A DNA stretch of 64,000 bases from Pelagicoccus albus (GCF_014230145.1 NZ_JACHVC010000005.1:131501-195500), one strand, 5' to 3'. Shown: positions 46,844 through 56,330, counted from the stretch's first letter. Program-made: numbers and translations. Notes: generated from the letters alone by a model not told the origin.

Positions 46844-48148
46844 CTATTGAGCGAAGGCGTCGATATAGGCGTTTTTCGCTGCCAAAACCGTTTTGTCCCA
46901 CTCTTCTCGATCCGCCCCTTCGGGCCATGGGTGGGCTCGGTAAGGCACGGCATAAATCGTTTTCTGCCCGGACGATTGGTTGAGGGCGGCGTAAATGGAA
47001 GTAGAAGGGCAGGTATCGTCGATGAGCCCGATTTCGGCCACGATATTGGCTTTGCTTCCTTTCAGAAGATGGGCGGTGTCGAAATAGGGAACGGTTGCTA
47101 TGGCTGCCTGATTATCCGTTCCGTGAATTTCTAGAGGCTGAGGCCAGCCTGCTTTTCTTCCCACGAGGGGAGCTCCGAAATCACCCATGGCTGGCACGGT
47201 GACTACGGCATCTGTCACGCGCGGATCAAGTCCGGCCATGGCGAGAGCTTGCCCGCCACCCTGGCTTTCTCCCACCACAAGGATACGCTTTCCGTCCCAT
47301 TCCGGTTGTTGAGTCATGTATTCTATCGCCCTAAGGGCGCGGAGGTACATGAAACGAAAGTAGAAGGTGTCGCGGCTTTGTACGCCTTTATCCCAATAAT
47401 TTTGCAGGGGGCCGTTTTCCAGGTTCTCGTAGTAGCTCTCTTCTTCGAGGTTTAACATGCCGTGGGCGTTGGTATCCAAAACGAGCGCTCCTCCGCCGCG
47501 CTTTGCAAAGCCAAGCGCTTCTTCCGTTTGAGCTCGGCACCAGATACCTTTCACGCCTGCCGCTCGGTATTGGATGATTATGGGTAGGGATCCCGGGGCG
47601 GCTCCCTCCGGTTTGGCGAGGATTGCCCGCATCGGCTCGGGGCCCGGGCTGCTTATTTCTACTTCGAAAGCGGCGTAGCCATCGTGATCGGACGAAAGGT
47701 CAATTGGCTCGCTTTGCGCATCCAAGGGCATCTTTTTGACCAGCTTCTTTTGGGCTTTCCAGAAGGAGTCGAAATCCTTGGGGCGTTTCAGGCCAGGCTC
47801 TATGTCCTCGGGGGAAACTATTGCTCCGATCCTGTCGGTTTCCTCGCCGACTTTCACTTCCCAGATGTAGGAGGCTGGCTCTTCGCTTTGGAAGCCGGTG
47901 ACGCTGCTGACTTCTCCAACCAAGCTTCCTTCGCTTTCCGTTTCCAGGTTTACGTTGTTCATGAAGCGCTTGATGGAAAACTCGGCGGCCTCCTCGCTCG
48001 GCGACTTTATGGAAATGGCTACCTCCAATTTTTCGCCTGCCTCAACGACAGGGGACTCGGAAGGGATGCTCAGGTCGATTGGGTTCGCTGATGCGAAAGC
48101 CATCGAGGCGCTCGCTAGGATAGAGAGGGAGTATACTCGGACGCTCAT
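46844..48148 (-). CDS. Secreted acetylxylan esterase, CE7/cephalosporin-C deacetylase family
   Basis: This 434-residue protein has a signal peptide ending near residue 20, an N-terminal Ig-like segment and an alpha/beta hydrolase domain. The nucleophile elbow is VVGESQGGGQALAMAG, the CE7 signature. The later segment IGLIDDTCPSTSIYAALNQ carries the Asp, and VPYRAHPW the probable His. Members remove acetyl groups from xylan and oligosaccharides. It converges on the heparinase-like gene. A C-rich element (CCCACCC) precedes the start. Confidence 0.88.
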   Translation of the reverse strand: MSVRVYSLSILASASMAFASANPIDLSIPSESPVVEAGEKLEVAISIKSPSEEAAEFSIKRFMNNVNLETESEGSLVGEVSSVTGFQSEEPASYIWEVKVGEETDRIGAIVSPEDIEPGLKRPKDFDSFWKAQKKLVKKMPLDAQSEPIDLSSDHDGYAAFEVEISSPGPEPMRAILAKPEGAAPGSLPIIIQYRAAGVKGIWCRAQTEEALGFAKRGGGALVLDTNAHGMLNLEEESYYENLENGPLQNYWDKGVQSRDTFYFRFMYLRALRAIEYMTQQPEWDGKRILVVGESQGGGQALAMAGLDPRVTDAVVTVPAMGDFGAPLVGRKAGWPQPLEIHGTDNQAAIATVPYFDTAHLLKGSKANIVAEIGLIDDTCPSTSIYAALNQSSGQKTIYAVPYRAHPWPEGADREEWDKTVLAAKNAYIDAFAQ

Positions 48149-48274
48149 GTGAATTGCGGGTGGGATGGTGGTTTATGCTCCGCAAATCCTGAGAGCGCGC
48201 CGACTCAAGTCAACTTGACTGCCCGCTATGTGTGGCTCGCCCTAAAGTGTAAGTCCGAGCGAGTGGGGGGGATG

Positions 48275-49303
48275 CTAGCCCTTGTTGGCCAATTGGCCAC
48301 AGGCAGCAGCGATGTCTTGCCCGAGAGAGAAACGTCGAGTCACCTTGTACCCAGCTTCCTGCAAGCTCTTTTTAAAATCGTCGATAACCTCGGTGGACGA
48401 GGCTTGGAAAGACTTGTTGAGCGAGTAGTCCGGGTTGTAGGGGATCAGGTTAACGTGGACCTGCAGCCCTTTAAGGAACGCTGCGACCTCCTCCGCGGAT
48501 TCGAGACTGTCATTCAGGTCCTTGAACATGATGTATTCGATCATGACCTCCTTGCCGCGAATGGTTTCCAGCTCCTCTAGCATCGAACGCAGTTCGGCCA
48601 TAGGGTAGCGGTTGTTGATCGGCATGACCTCGCTGCGTCCCTTATCGTTGGAGCCATTCAAACTTAGGGCTAGGCTGACTTCAGGGAAACGCTTGGCGAA
48701 TTTGAGGATCAATTCCGGTATGCCCAAGGATGACACGGTAATGCGTTTCGGAATAAACTTAAACACGCTTTGGTGGAGCAGGAGGTCGAGGGCATCCACT
48801 AGGTTTTGGTAGTTCCGCAAAGGCTCTCCCATCCCCATGAAAACGATATTTCGTAGGCTTCTCCCCTCGCTGGCTAGGATTTGGCCGGCCTGGACGACCT
48901 GGTCGAGGACCTCTTCTCGTTTCAGGTTGCGGAAGAAACCGAGTTCGCCCGTGGAGCAAAAACGGCATTTCTCCGTACAGCCTACTTGAGACGATACGCA
49001 AATGCTGGTGCGCCCGGTGGCGATTCGCAAAATGACGGTCTCGATTTTCTTTCCGTCCTCGGTTTCGAAAAGGAGCTTAGTTGCGCCGTCGATCTGGGAA
49101 TCGATGCGTGAAATCAGAGTTAGGTAGCTTGTCTGGAATTTGGCCCGTGTATCCTCCAAGACCTCCGAGTCCCAGCCGAGAGTGTCGATCTTTTGGAACT
49201 CGCGGAAAAGTAGACGGTAGGTACGACGAATATCCCGCCCGCCGAAACCATTTCGGATCAGATGCTTTTCGAGTGCTGGAATGTCGTAGATAGACTGCGT
49301 CAT
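48275..49303 (-). CDS. rlmN: 23S rRNA (adenine(2503)-C(2))-methyltransferase RlmN
   Basis: This 342-residue radical-SAM enzyme methylates A2503 of 23S rRNA and A37 of some tRNAs. The cluster motif CTEKCRFC lies in SSQVGCTEKCRFCSTG. VFMGMGEPLRNYQN and the later SLALSLNGSND are family typical. The catalytic Cys near the C-terminus is in DIAAACGQLANKG. Length is slightly short of E. coli RlmN (384) but normal for the wider family. The start is preceded by ACACCCAAAGCT, without a Shine-Dalgarno sequence. Confidence 0.93.
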   Translation of the reverse strand: MTQSIYDIPALEKHLIRNGFGGRDIRRTYRLLFREFQKIDTLGWDSEVLEDTRAKFQTSYLTLISRIDSQIDGATKLLFETEDGKKIETVILRIATGRTSICVSSQVGCTEKCRFCSTGELGFFRNLKREEVLDQVVQAGQILASEGRSLRNIVFMGMGEPLRNYQNLVDALDLLLHQSVFKFIPKRITVSSLGIPELILKFAKRFPEVSLALSLNGSNDKGRSEVMPINNRYPMAELRSMLEELETIRGKEVMIEYIMFKDLNDSLESAEEVAAFLKGLQVHVNLIPYNPDYSLNKSFQASSTEVIDDFKKSLQEAGYKVTRRFSLGQDIAAACGQLANKG

Positions 49304-49614
49304 AGCTTTGGGTGTTAGGTAAGGGCTGGGAATAGCGACGACCAGGGTAGGGGCAAGGATTGATTAATAGGTAGGCTTCCTTGGGTTTTGAGCCTTGAAG
49401 CGGGCAAAACGGCTCGAGCGGAGAACTACTCATTTCTCATTGCCTGGTTTTTTACAATTTAGACCCCCTAAGAGTCGGTTGACGTAACTCTGCAAAGGCT
49501 CGCGAGGACGTTACCTAATGGGGTTGCGTAGCTTTTGCTCAGGAGTGCGTGTGGTCGTTCATTTTGGCCACCTTCTGTTCAGAGGAGGTTTCTAAAGGCG
49601 AAGCATGGCCTATC

Positions 49615-51102
49615 ATGCAAAGCCTAAAATCATCAGAGTCACACGCAGACCGACTTGGCGAGAAGTCGATCCATGCGAAACTCTTCAGGGTCCTCTCCGG
49701 CTTGTTTGCCGGAGTAGCGATATCCTCTCTCGCTACCGCGGCGCAGCTAAGTCTGAGCTGGAACGACAATTCGAACTACGAGGATGGCTTCGAGGTCGAA
49801 AGGGCCCTGGCCGGCGGAAACTATGAGCTGATTTCCGTGGTCGAATCGAATCAATCTAGCTACGTTGATTCAACGATTGTTCCAGGACTTGAATACGAAT
49901 ACCGTGTACGTGCGTTCAACGCTTTTGGCTATTCTGGTTATACAAATGTTTCAGTTGGCTCCTTCGCCAACACTGCTCCTAGTTTGAGTTCGCTGGAGGA
50001 TATCGTGGTTCTTAAAGGGGAGAGCATTCCACAGCTTAGCTTTGATTTTTCAGATGCGGAGAGCTCGGCAGACTCCCTTGTCTTGGAAGCGATTTCATCT
50101 GATCTGACCTTTCTCCCGCTAGACGGGCTTCAACTAGAGCTCGACGCCAACACTGGCTCTATCACCCTTACACCCAAAGCGCTTTCAACAGGATCGGCTG
50201 AGGTCACATTGCTTCTAAGTGATGGGGTTGAAATCGTTCAACAGAGCTTCACAATCGAAGTTCTTAGAAATCTAGCTCCTACCATCTCTAGCATCGCCAC
50301 AACGAGTGCCTACGATGGCATGCTTGTCGGTCCGATCGAATTCTCGATCTCCGATGCTGAGTATGCGCCTTCCGAGCTGCTCGTATCAGCGTCATCTACA
50401 GATGAAACATTGATTTCGTCCGAGAGTATACAAATTTCTGGTACAGGCAATGGCCGTACGCTGAGCTTCCAGACTGTCGCAGACAACTCAGGTACCGGTA
50501 TCATCCGAATTGGAGTGAGCGATGGCTACAATGAGACCTTTGGCGCTGTACGAGTCGAGATATCCAAGAACAAAGCTCCAGAGATTAGTGGATTCGAAGA
50601 ATTCTACACCGTTGATTTTGATGGAACGCTAGAAGATGTCGCTTTTATGATAAGCGATTTTGAAACGACCGCTAGCGCGTTAGATATTGAAGTGACTTCC
50701 TCTAACGAATCAGTCGTATCGACAAGTGGACTACGCTTAGGCGGCAGTGGAGCATCCCGGACTTTGGACCTATTGCCCAACTCTGGATTATCCGGTGTCA
50801 CGGAAGTTACTGTAAGCGTATCCGATGGGTACAAGACGACCTCTGAGACATTCACGCTGCAAGTTCTGGGCGCTGAGGTAGTCGTCTCGATCGTTGATTT
50901 CACAATCGAAGAGCGTCTCGCGGTGGTCGAAGTGGAGAATCTCCCTGACGCTAGTTTCGCCCTCTGGAAAATCGCTTCACTTGATGGAGATTGGGAATTG
51001 GTAGAAGATGCCGAACTCATTGCAGACGCATCGACCACGACCTTGATCGATCCCAGTCCGATAAATTCTGCAGTTTGCTACCGGGTGGTAGCAAGCATGT
51101 AA
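49615..51102 (+). CDS. Exported FnIII plus tandem cadherin-like repeat protein
   Basis: About 495 residues. A long signal peptide (hydrophobic core LSGLFAGVAISSLATAA) leads to a fibronectin type III domain (SLSWNDNSNYEDGFEVER ... YRVRAFNAFGYSGYT). Three repeats of about 100 residues follow, each opening with a P(S/T/E)(L/I)S motif after N-x-AP and closing in a VSDGY-like strand, as in cadherin-like or tandem-95 domains. The end (FALWKIASLDGDWELVED) resembles a C-terminal adhesive cap. Likely a cell-surface or secreted adhesin. The ATG at 49615 is chosen over GTG at 49549 because the signal peptide fits it; neither has a clear ribosome site. Confidence 0.75.
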   Translation: MQSLKSSESHADRLGEKSIHAKLFRVLSGLFAGVAISSLATAAQLSLSWNDNSNYEDGFEVERALAGGNYELISVVESNQSSYVDSTIVPGLEYEYRVRAFNAFGYSGYTNVSVGSFANTAPSLSSLEDIVVLKGESIPQLSFDFSDAESSADSLVLEAISSDLTFLPLDGLQLELDANTGSITLTPKALSTGSAEVTLLLSDGVEIVQQSFTIEVLRNLAPTISSIATTSAYDGMLVGPIEFSISDAEYAPSELLVSASSTDETLISSESIQISGTGNGRTLSFQTVADNSGTGIIRIGVSDGYNETFGAVRVEISKNKAPEISGFEEFYTVDFDGTLEDVAFMISDFETTASALDIEVTSSNESVVSTSGLRLGGSGASRTLDLLPNSGLSGVTEVTVSVSDGYKTTSETFTLQVLGAEVVVSIVDFTIEERLAVVEVENLPDASFALWKIASLDGDWELVEDAELIADASTTTLIDPSPINSAVCYRVVASM

Positions 51103-51148
51103 GCTGCACTAAACCACGCGTCCGAGTCTCGCCCCTCGGCGCGTATCG

Positions 51149-51186
51149 AGCCGATTCGCCAACTTCTGGCGGATCGGCTTTTTTTT
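51149..51186 (+). terminator. Rho-independent terminator after the cadherin-like protein gene
   Basis: AGCCGATTCGCCA, loop ACTTC, TGGCGGATCGGCT and eight Ts. The 13-base stem has one G-T pair. Confidence 0.92.
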
Positions 51187-51220
51187 GCGAATCAGCGTTA
51201 GTGCCAGAAACGCTGTCCCT

Positions 51221-52141
51221 CTAAAGCTCTACCTCTCTTATCCACCTAGCGCAGAGCTCCGGCCATTGTGATAGTCGGTCTTTTCCGATGGCGAGTGAAT
51301 AGCCGTGCCCTCCATATGGATACAAGTGCATTTCGGTCTCGATGTCGTTCTCTAGCAGGGCCTGATAAAAGCGAAGGCTATTGGCAACGGGCACGGTTTC
51401 GTCGTCGCTTGAATGGAGCAAGAAAGTCGGTGGCGTTTCGGGGGTGACTTGTAATTCGTTCGAGTAGAAGTTTATCAGGTCTTCGCTTGGAGCCTCGCCA
51501 ATGAGGTTTTCCCTAGAACCTGCATGGGTGATGCCTTCTATCATTGAGATCACTGGATAGAGTAGAACCATGAAGTCGGGGCGAGAGCTGAATTTCTCCA
51601 CTCGATCCTCTTGAGACGGATCTCCGAGGTCGAAATGGGTTCCCAAAGTGGAGGCTAAATGGCCGCCTGCTGAAAACCCCATGATCCCAACTGTGTCGTA
51701 GCCCCAAGCTTCTGCATTTGCTTTCGCTAGCCGCAGCGCTCGTTTGGCGTCTAGCAAGGGTGTTTTGTGTGGCTCTATGTTGCTGGCGTCTTCCGGTAGG
51801 CGGTATTTCAGGATGATGGCCGTGATGCCTTGGCCGTTCAGGTAGCTCGCGATGTCCACGCCCTCCCAATCATAGGCGAGGAATCCGTAACCGCCGCCGG
51901 GACAAATGACGACTGCTCGCCGGATCGAATTGGCGGGAGACGGTTTCCTCACTTCGATGGTGGGTGTCTGTACTTTGGCGATGAGGGTGAATTCGCCACT
52001 CGTCTCGTTTGTCTCTTCCAGCTCTGACTCTTGGTGGTTGGGCGGAGTCTCGGCCCAAAGGGGTAGGATCAAAGGGTTAGCAAATATGGGTGATGAAAGG
52101 CTCATCGAAATCAATGTGGTCAATAATAGTGTTCTGAACAT
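51221..52141 (-). CDS. Secreted alpha/beta hydrolase (BD-FAE/xylan esterase-like)
   Basis: This 306-residue protein has a signal peptide (about 1-21). The hydrolase fold shows the oxyanion region VICPGGGYGFLAYDWEG, nucleophile elbow IMGFSAGGHLAS, catalytic Asp in LLHSSDDETVPV and His in YGGHGYSL. The family includes esterases acting on acetylated or feruloylated plant polysaccharides. It stands alone between a cadherin-like gene and a SpoIIAA-like gene. Substrate is inferred only from family. Confidence 0.86.
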   Translation of the reverse strand: MFRTLLLTTLISMSLSSPIFANPLILPLWAETPPNHQESELEETNETSGEFTLIAKVQTPTIEVRKPSPANSIRRAVVICPGGGYGFLAYDWEGVDIASYLNGQGITAIILKYRLPEDASNIEPHKTPLLDAKRALRLAKANAEAWGYDTVGIMGFSAGGHLASTLGTHFDLGDPSQEDRVEKFSSRPDFMVLLYPVISMIEGITHAGSRENLIGEAPSEDLINFYSNELQVTPETPPTFLLHSSDDETVPVANSLRFYQALLENDIETEMHLYPYGGHGYSLAIGKDRLSQWPELCARWIREVEL

Positions 52142-52390
52142 AAAGGCGGTTATTGTAGAGGGGCTCAGTGTTTCGCAGGAGAGGCGATGTAAGCCAACCC
52201 CTAATTGTCAGGCTGTTATCAGACCGTAATCATGCACGGTTTTACTGAAAGTGGCACCACCGTGGGCCCAGCTATCAAGCGTCATTAGAGAGTCGGATAA
52301 GTCGTAATCGAAAAGGCCGCCGAACTTGCGGTTTTCTCAGCCGAGCATTATGTTCTGCGCGTTCGTTTCGTTGACTAACTCAAACCAAAA

Positions 52391-52395
52391 GGAGG
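52391..52395 (+). promoter_or_regulatory. Shine-Dalgarno site for the SpoIIAA-like gene
   Basis: GGAGG lies four bases before ATG at 52400. It is one of the few strong Shine-Dalgarno sites in the window. Confidence 0.7.
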
Positions 52396-52399
52396 CTAT

Positions 52400-52780
52400 A
52401 TGAGTGTTGGTACGCATGAGGTGAAAGTGAAAACTTGGGCGGATGGAAAGGTGGTCGAGCTCAATGTTCACGGAAAACTGACCGAGAAGGATTGCGAGGA
52501 ATTCATCCCGGTCATCGACGCAGGAGTGGAGCTGCACGGTCAAGTTCGGCTACTCTTCAACTGCGAGGGATTCGAAGGTTGGACCATGGGTGGCATGTTG
52601 GAAGACATCAAATTTGGACTCCATCATTACAACGCGATTTTCAGACTCGCGATCGTTGGGGACAAGAAATGGGAAAAAGCCATGGCGACTGCCGTGAGGC
52701 CGTTTACCAAGGCAGATGTTAACTACTACGACATTACGGAATTAGAGCTGGCCCGGGCTTGGTTGCGCGAGGGTACTTGA
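52400..52780 (+). CDS. SpoIIAA-like (STAS-fold) protein
   Basis: This 126-residue protein matches the SpoIIAA-like family: a mixed alpha/beta fold with VVELNVHGKLTEKDCEEF, VRLLFNCEGFEGWTMGGML and FRLAIVGDKKWEKAMATAVRPF. Such proteins have a STAS/SEC14-like fold, but their ligand or partner is poorly known. No signal peptide. The next gene on the same strand begins about 115 bases later. Confidence 0.85.
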   Translation: MSVGTHEVKVKTWADGKVVELNVHGKLTEKDCEEFIPVIDAGVELHGQVRLLFNCEGFEGWTMGGMLEDIKFGLHHYNAIFRLAIVGDKKWEKAMATAVRPFTKADVNYYDITELELARAWLREGT

Positions 52781-52896
52781 GATTCCCACCTGATCGCGAT
52801 GGTGGACTTTTTATAAGCCGCACCATTGCGATAGTGAGCCGATCTATCAAATATTTGGCTCTGGTCTCAAATTTGCTATGGCGAAGGGCCTACACG

Positions 52897-53871
52897 ATGC
52901 GAAAATTGAGACTGACCTTTTGCCTGCCGTTTTACCTCATTATGGGATTCTTCACCCACGTTTACTCCTCTGACTACCAGAGGGATCTGGTGAATGCTGC
53001 TTTCGCAGCCGATGCCTTTTGTCTAGGACCCCATTGGGTATACGACACCGATGAGCTTGCCCGACTTTACCCGGAAGGAATCGCTGATTTGGATGAGCCG
53101 CGTTCGGAGTATCATCCCGGGAAAGTAAAAGGTGATTTTACGCACTACGGAGACCAAACCTTGGTTTTGCTGGAATCTTTGGCGAGCCGAGGTGAATGGT
53201 CGCAAGAAGCCTGGTTGGAGGACTGGGCAGAGTTTTGGAAGAGCGACCCCGTGAGCTACCTCGATGGCGCAACACGTGATGCTTTCGATAACTACACCTC
53301 TGGATCCCCTCGACCTTCTGACAGCCACGATTTAGCGGGAGCTTCCCGCATGGCTCCACTGCTTGCGTTTTTGTCGGAGGAACCGCTTGAGGTGCAAATC
53401 CGTTCGGCCCGACAACAAGTCGAGTCCACCCACGGCGATCCGCACGTTTCCGATGCAGCCGAGTTTTTTGTCCGAGTTGTCAATGCGGTGCGAAAAGGCG
53501 CGAGGTACTCCGAAGCTTTCGATTCTGCTGCGGTAGAGGGTGAATACGAATCTTCAATCGGCGAAGAGTTGAATGCGGCTCGCGAAATGCTCGAGGGGGA
53601 GCCTATTTCCATCGCCCAACATTTCGGCCAAAGTTGCAGCGTGGTTAAAGCGCTTCCGCTTACGTTGTGGCTGGCTTTGAAATATGAGTCGGATCCGGTC
53701 GAAATGCTTGAGCAAAATGCTCTGGTAGGAGGAGATAGCTCCGCTCGTGGTATGCTGCTGGCCTTGCTTGTAGCGGCTAAAGGGGAATTTTCACGTTTGC
53801 CGGAATCTTGGACCGCGGATCAAACCGCTCGGGAGCGAATAGATACTGCTTTGGACAAGCTGTTTCCCTAA
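52897..53871 (+). CDS. Exported ADP-ribosylglycohydrolase family protein
   Basis: About 324 residues from the ATG at 52897. A 25-residue hydrophobic N-terminus (FCLPFYLIMGFFTHVYSS) looks like a signal peptide. The body has the fold of ADP-ribosylglycohydrolases, with YGDQTLVLLESLASRG in place of the usual GDDT metal motif and SHDLAGASRMAPLLAFL as a second conserved segment. DraG-like enzymes are normally cytoplasmic, so export and the altered metal motif are odd. Members may act on other glycosides. The longer upstream reading frame from 52759 lacks a plausible N-terminus. Confidence 0.75.
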   Translation: MRKLRLTFCLPFYLIMGFFTHVYSSDYQRDLVNAAFAADAFCLGPHWVYDTDELARLYPEGIADLDEPRSEYHPGKVKGDFTHYGDQTLVLLESLASRGEWSQEAWLEDWAEFWKSDPVSYLDGATRDAFDNYTSGSPRPSDSHDLAGASRMAPLLAFLSEEPLEVQIRSARQQVESTHGDPHVSDAAEFFVRVVNAVRKGARYSEAFDSAAVEGEYESSIGEELNAAREMLEGEPISIAQHFGQSCSVVKALPLTLWLALKYESDPVEMLEQNALVGGDSSARGMLLALLVAAKGEFSRLPESWTADQTARERIDTALDKLFP

Positions 53872-53921
53872 TCCGAGATTGGTCTCGCTTCGATGGAGGC
53901 ATTAGAGCTTGGTCTCCCAAT

Positions 53922-54401
53922 ATGTCATGGAGTTTGTTCACCGATGGGAGCTCTGATCCGAAGTCTAAAATTGGATACGGCTGTTTCCTTCTTTTAGAGA
54001 GTCCACCGTTGGGGGACTGCGACAATCTAGCTGATTTGGTGCGAACGAAACGTTTTTATCCGACTAGTTCCTCCAGGCTAGAGCTTCAGTGTGTCATATG
54101 GGCTCTAGAGAGCATCTCTCTTCATGTAGGCCCAATGACTCTCTATACGGATTCCCAAGTTATATGTGGCTTGAGCGAACGACGAGCTCGTCTGGAGAAA
54201 GCCCGCTTTTGCGGAAAAAATGGCAAAGAACTGGCTCAAGCAGATTTGTATCTAAAATTTTATTACTTGAGTGATGCGTTAAGCTTCACAGTTAAAAAGA
54301 TCAAAGGCCACCGTCCAAACCGAGAATCTTCCGATTTAGACCGCATCTTCAAGATAGTGGATAAAGCGACGCGAGCGGCTCTACGAAAAGAGCTATCCTA
54401 A
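53922..54401 (+). CDS. RNase H-like protein
   Basis: About 159 residues. The RNase H acidic residues appear in order: Asp in LFTDGSSD, Glu in SRLELQCVIWAL and Asp in LYTDSQVI. A His follows in KIKGHRPN and a late Asp in IFKIVDKATRAAL, as in RNase HI. It is probably a divergent RNA-DNA hybrid nuclease. The frame continues upstream to 53808, but the ATG at 53922 starts the domain. Its stop overlaps the stop of the convergent DUF2293-like gene by two bases. Confidence 0.78.
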   Translation: MSWSLFTDGSSDPKSKIGYGCFLLLESPPLGDCDNLADLVRTKRFYPTSSSRLELQCVIWALESISLHVGPMTLYTDSQVICGLSERRARLEKARFCGKNGKELAQADLYLKFYYLSDALSFTVKKIKGHRPNRESSDLDRIFKIVDKATRAALRKELS

Positions 54402-55138
54402 GAAAACAGCTCTCCTTGGCTCGGTCTTTCAGGTTCGCCAGATTGTTTTTCAGCTACCTTGTTGGGGGTGAGGGCGTTTGCCAATGGGCACTTCGTCAGC
54501 TCGATTGAGGTGCCCCTTCGGTAAGTTTCCAGTAGTTCCTTGGATTTTGCCGCGAGCCTGCGTCTCGCTTCGCGTCTGGCTCCTTTGACTCGAGGGATGT
54601 GCATGTCGTCGTAGGCAGTTGTCTGATGTCGCATCCAAGCGATGGTAGCCGCTTCGGCCCGCTTTTCGATGGGAATTCTCTCCGTTCTCGCCACGGTTCC
54701 GCTTCCGACCGGCGTAGCATGCGAGGCGATCTGCTGGGCCATGACTCTGGCCATAGCCTCGTACTTGGGGTGAAAATCGAGAAACTCGAACACCTTCCGG
54801 CGAAAGTCCTCCACGTAGTTCTCTTGTTGCTTGGCTCTTCGATCTCTTCCCGCTTGAAGCTGCTTTTGGTACTCCGGTTTTTGTCGCTCTATTTTGAGCT
54901 TAAGCCGTTCAATTTCTATGGTTTCCTTGTCGGCCCAAACGCCAAGAGACACAACGCGACGGCCTCGTTTCTCCTTCACAGTCCAACTAGGGCCCTTCGC
55001 TTTAACTCGTCTGGTCAGTGTAGCGTCCCCTGGTTCTAGCAAGTCCCAATGTGCAGGAACGATTAGAACTTCACCCGAGAGCGTGACTACCTGTCTTGGC
55101 TTGGGGTGGGGTTTTACTTCCCGGGATTGGAGTGGCAT
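54398..55138 (-). CDS. DUF2293-like hypothetical protein
   Basis: This 246-residue basic protein has a Lys/Arg-rich coiled-coil-like middle (IERLKLKIERQKPEYQKQL, about 80-100). The C-terminal section AATIAWMRHQTTAYDDM ... ARREARRRLAAKSKELLETY resembles the DUF2293 domain found in bacteria and fungi. Function is unknown; the charge suggests nucleic acid binding. No signal peptide. It converges on the RNase H-like gene, sharing stop-codon bases. Confidence 0.65.
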   Translation of the reverse strand: MPLQSREVKPHPKPRQVVTLSGEVLIVPAHWDLLEPGDATLTRRVKAKGPSWTVKEKRGRRVVSLGVWADKETIEIERLKLKIERQKPEYQKQLQAGRDRRAKQQENYVEDFRRKVFEFLDFHPKYEAMARVMAQQIASHATPVGSGTVARTERIPIEKRAEAATIAWMRHQTTAYDDMHIPRVKGARREARRRLAAKSKELLETYRRGTSIELTKCPLANALTPNKVAEKQSGEPERPSQGELFS

Positions 55139-55302
55139 GAAGTTGGGGCTGGTGTTTGGTAAAGTAATACGGAGAGCTTTCGTGATGCACTGCTTGGTAC
55201 GAAATCAGAGCTTAGGCAATATCGCATTCGTAATCCCGCAATGCTCATTTTGCTGACGCAAAGGCTTGCCGATCCTTTGCTCATTGATGATTCTCCCCAT
55301 AC

Positions 55303-56298
55303 ATGCGGAGTGTAATCATCGACAGTGATTGGGGTGGGGATGTTATGCAGTTGGCCAGCATACTATTGTCTCGACCAACTGAATACGAACTATTGGGGGC
55401 GACCGTTACGTTTGGAAATGCTACCCATAATCAAAATTTGGATAATGCGGGAGCTATGCTCCGCTTCCTCGGGATGGATTCTCAAATCTCTCGCTATCCC
55501 GGAGCCTTGGCTCCCAGTGGCAAGGAGTTTCAACCGGAGGGCGATGAGGCACACGGAAGAACCGGTTTAGGGGACGCAGTTCTCCCGCTTTCGAGCTATT
55601 TGCCAGAAGAACAATCGACAGTGGACTTCCTTCTGGAGCGTCTTGAGCAAGAGATCGAAGATTCTATCACTCTGATTGCTACCGGACCGCAAACGAATGT
55701 CGCTGAAGCGATTCGGCAAGCTCCCGAGACTATGGCTCGATTGAAAGAGATTCGAATCATGGGAGGATGCATTGACCCGATGCAGGGTTATCGAGTCGAT
55801 GAGAATCTAAAGCGAACCAGCGAGAAACCTATCGCCCGCAAAGGGAATATCACAGAAACGGCTGAATTCAATTTTCAGCAAGCTCCACATGATGCAAAAG
55901 TTGTATTGGAAAGTGGAATACCGATCGCTCTCTTTCCGATGGATTGCACGCATCAACTGACGTTCACGGAAGAGCGAGCAAACCGTCTCAAGGATACTCT
56001 GAGCTCCGAGCCCGAGAAATTGCAGCAACTACTAGATCTTTTGCAGGCGCCGGAGGCTATGGACCAAGCTAAGTTTGGGATTAATTCGGTGATGCATGAT
56101 GTGCATACCACCGTATCTATGGTGGCTCCGGAGCTCTATCTTGGGCGTCACGGCACTGTTTCGATCGAAGAGGATGGCGAGGTGAATTTTAGTCCTGAAG
56201 CGGGGGGGCGGCATTGGGCTTGCGAACGTATCACGAATCCGGATGCGGTTTTCGAAATCTTGCTCGCTTCTTTAGAAGCGCTGTTGATTGAGAAATAG
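55303..56298 (+). CDS. Nucleoside hydrolase-like protein (altered metal motif)
   Basis: This 331-residue cytoplasmic protein matches inosine-uridine nucleoside hydrolases, which cleave nucleosides to base and ribose. Conserved parts are TVTFGNATHNQNLDNA, LIATGPQTNVAEAI, IRIMGGC and MHDVHTTVSMVAPELY. The N-terminal calcium motif is unusual: family DxDxGxDD reads DSDWGGDV (about 7-14), so the final Asp, a calcium ligand in known enzymes, is Val. Activity may be changed or lost. It is on the same strand and nine bases before the RecQ frame. The start has a C-rich CTCCCCATAC leader. Confidence 0.82.
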   Translation: MRSVIIDSDWGGDVMQLASILLSRPTEYELLGATVTFGNATHNQNLDNAGAMLRFLGMDSQISRYPGALAPSGKEFQPEGDEAHGRTGLGDAVLPLSSYLPEEQSTVDFLLERLEQEIEDSITLIATGPQTNVAEAIRQAPETMARLKEIRIMGGCIDPMQGYRVDENLKRTSEKPIARKGNITETAEFNFQQAPHDAKVVLESGIPIALFPMDCTHQLTFTEERANRLKDTLSSEPEKLQQLLDLLQAPEAMDQAKFGINSVMHDVHTTVSMVAPELYLGRHGTVSIEEDGEVNFSPEAGGRHWACERITNPDAVFEILLASLEALLIEK

Positions 56299-56330
56299 CG
56301 ATTTAAGTGGGAAAACGTTCAGCAGATAAA

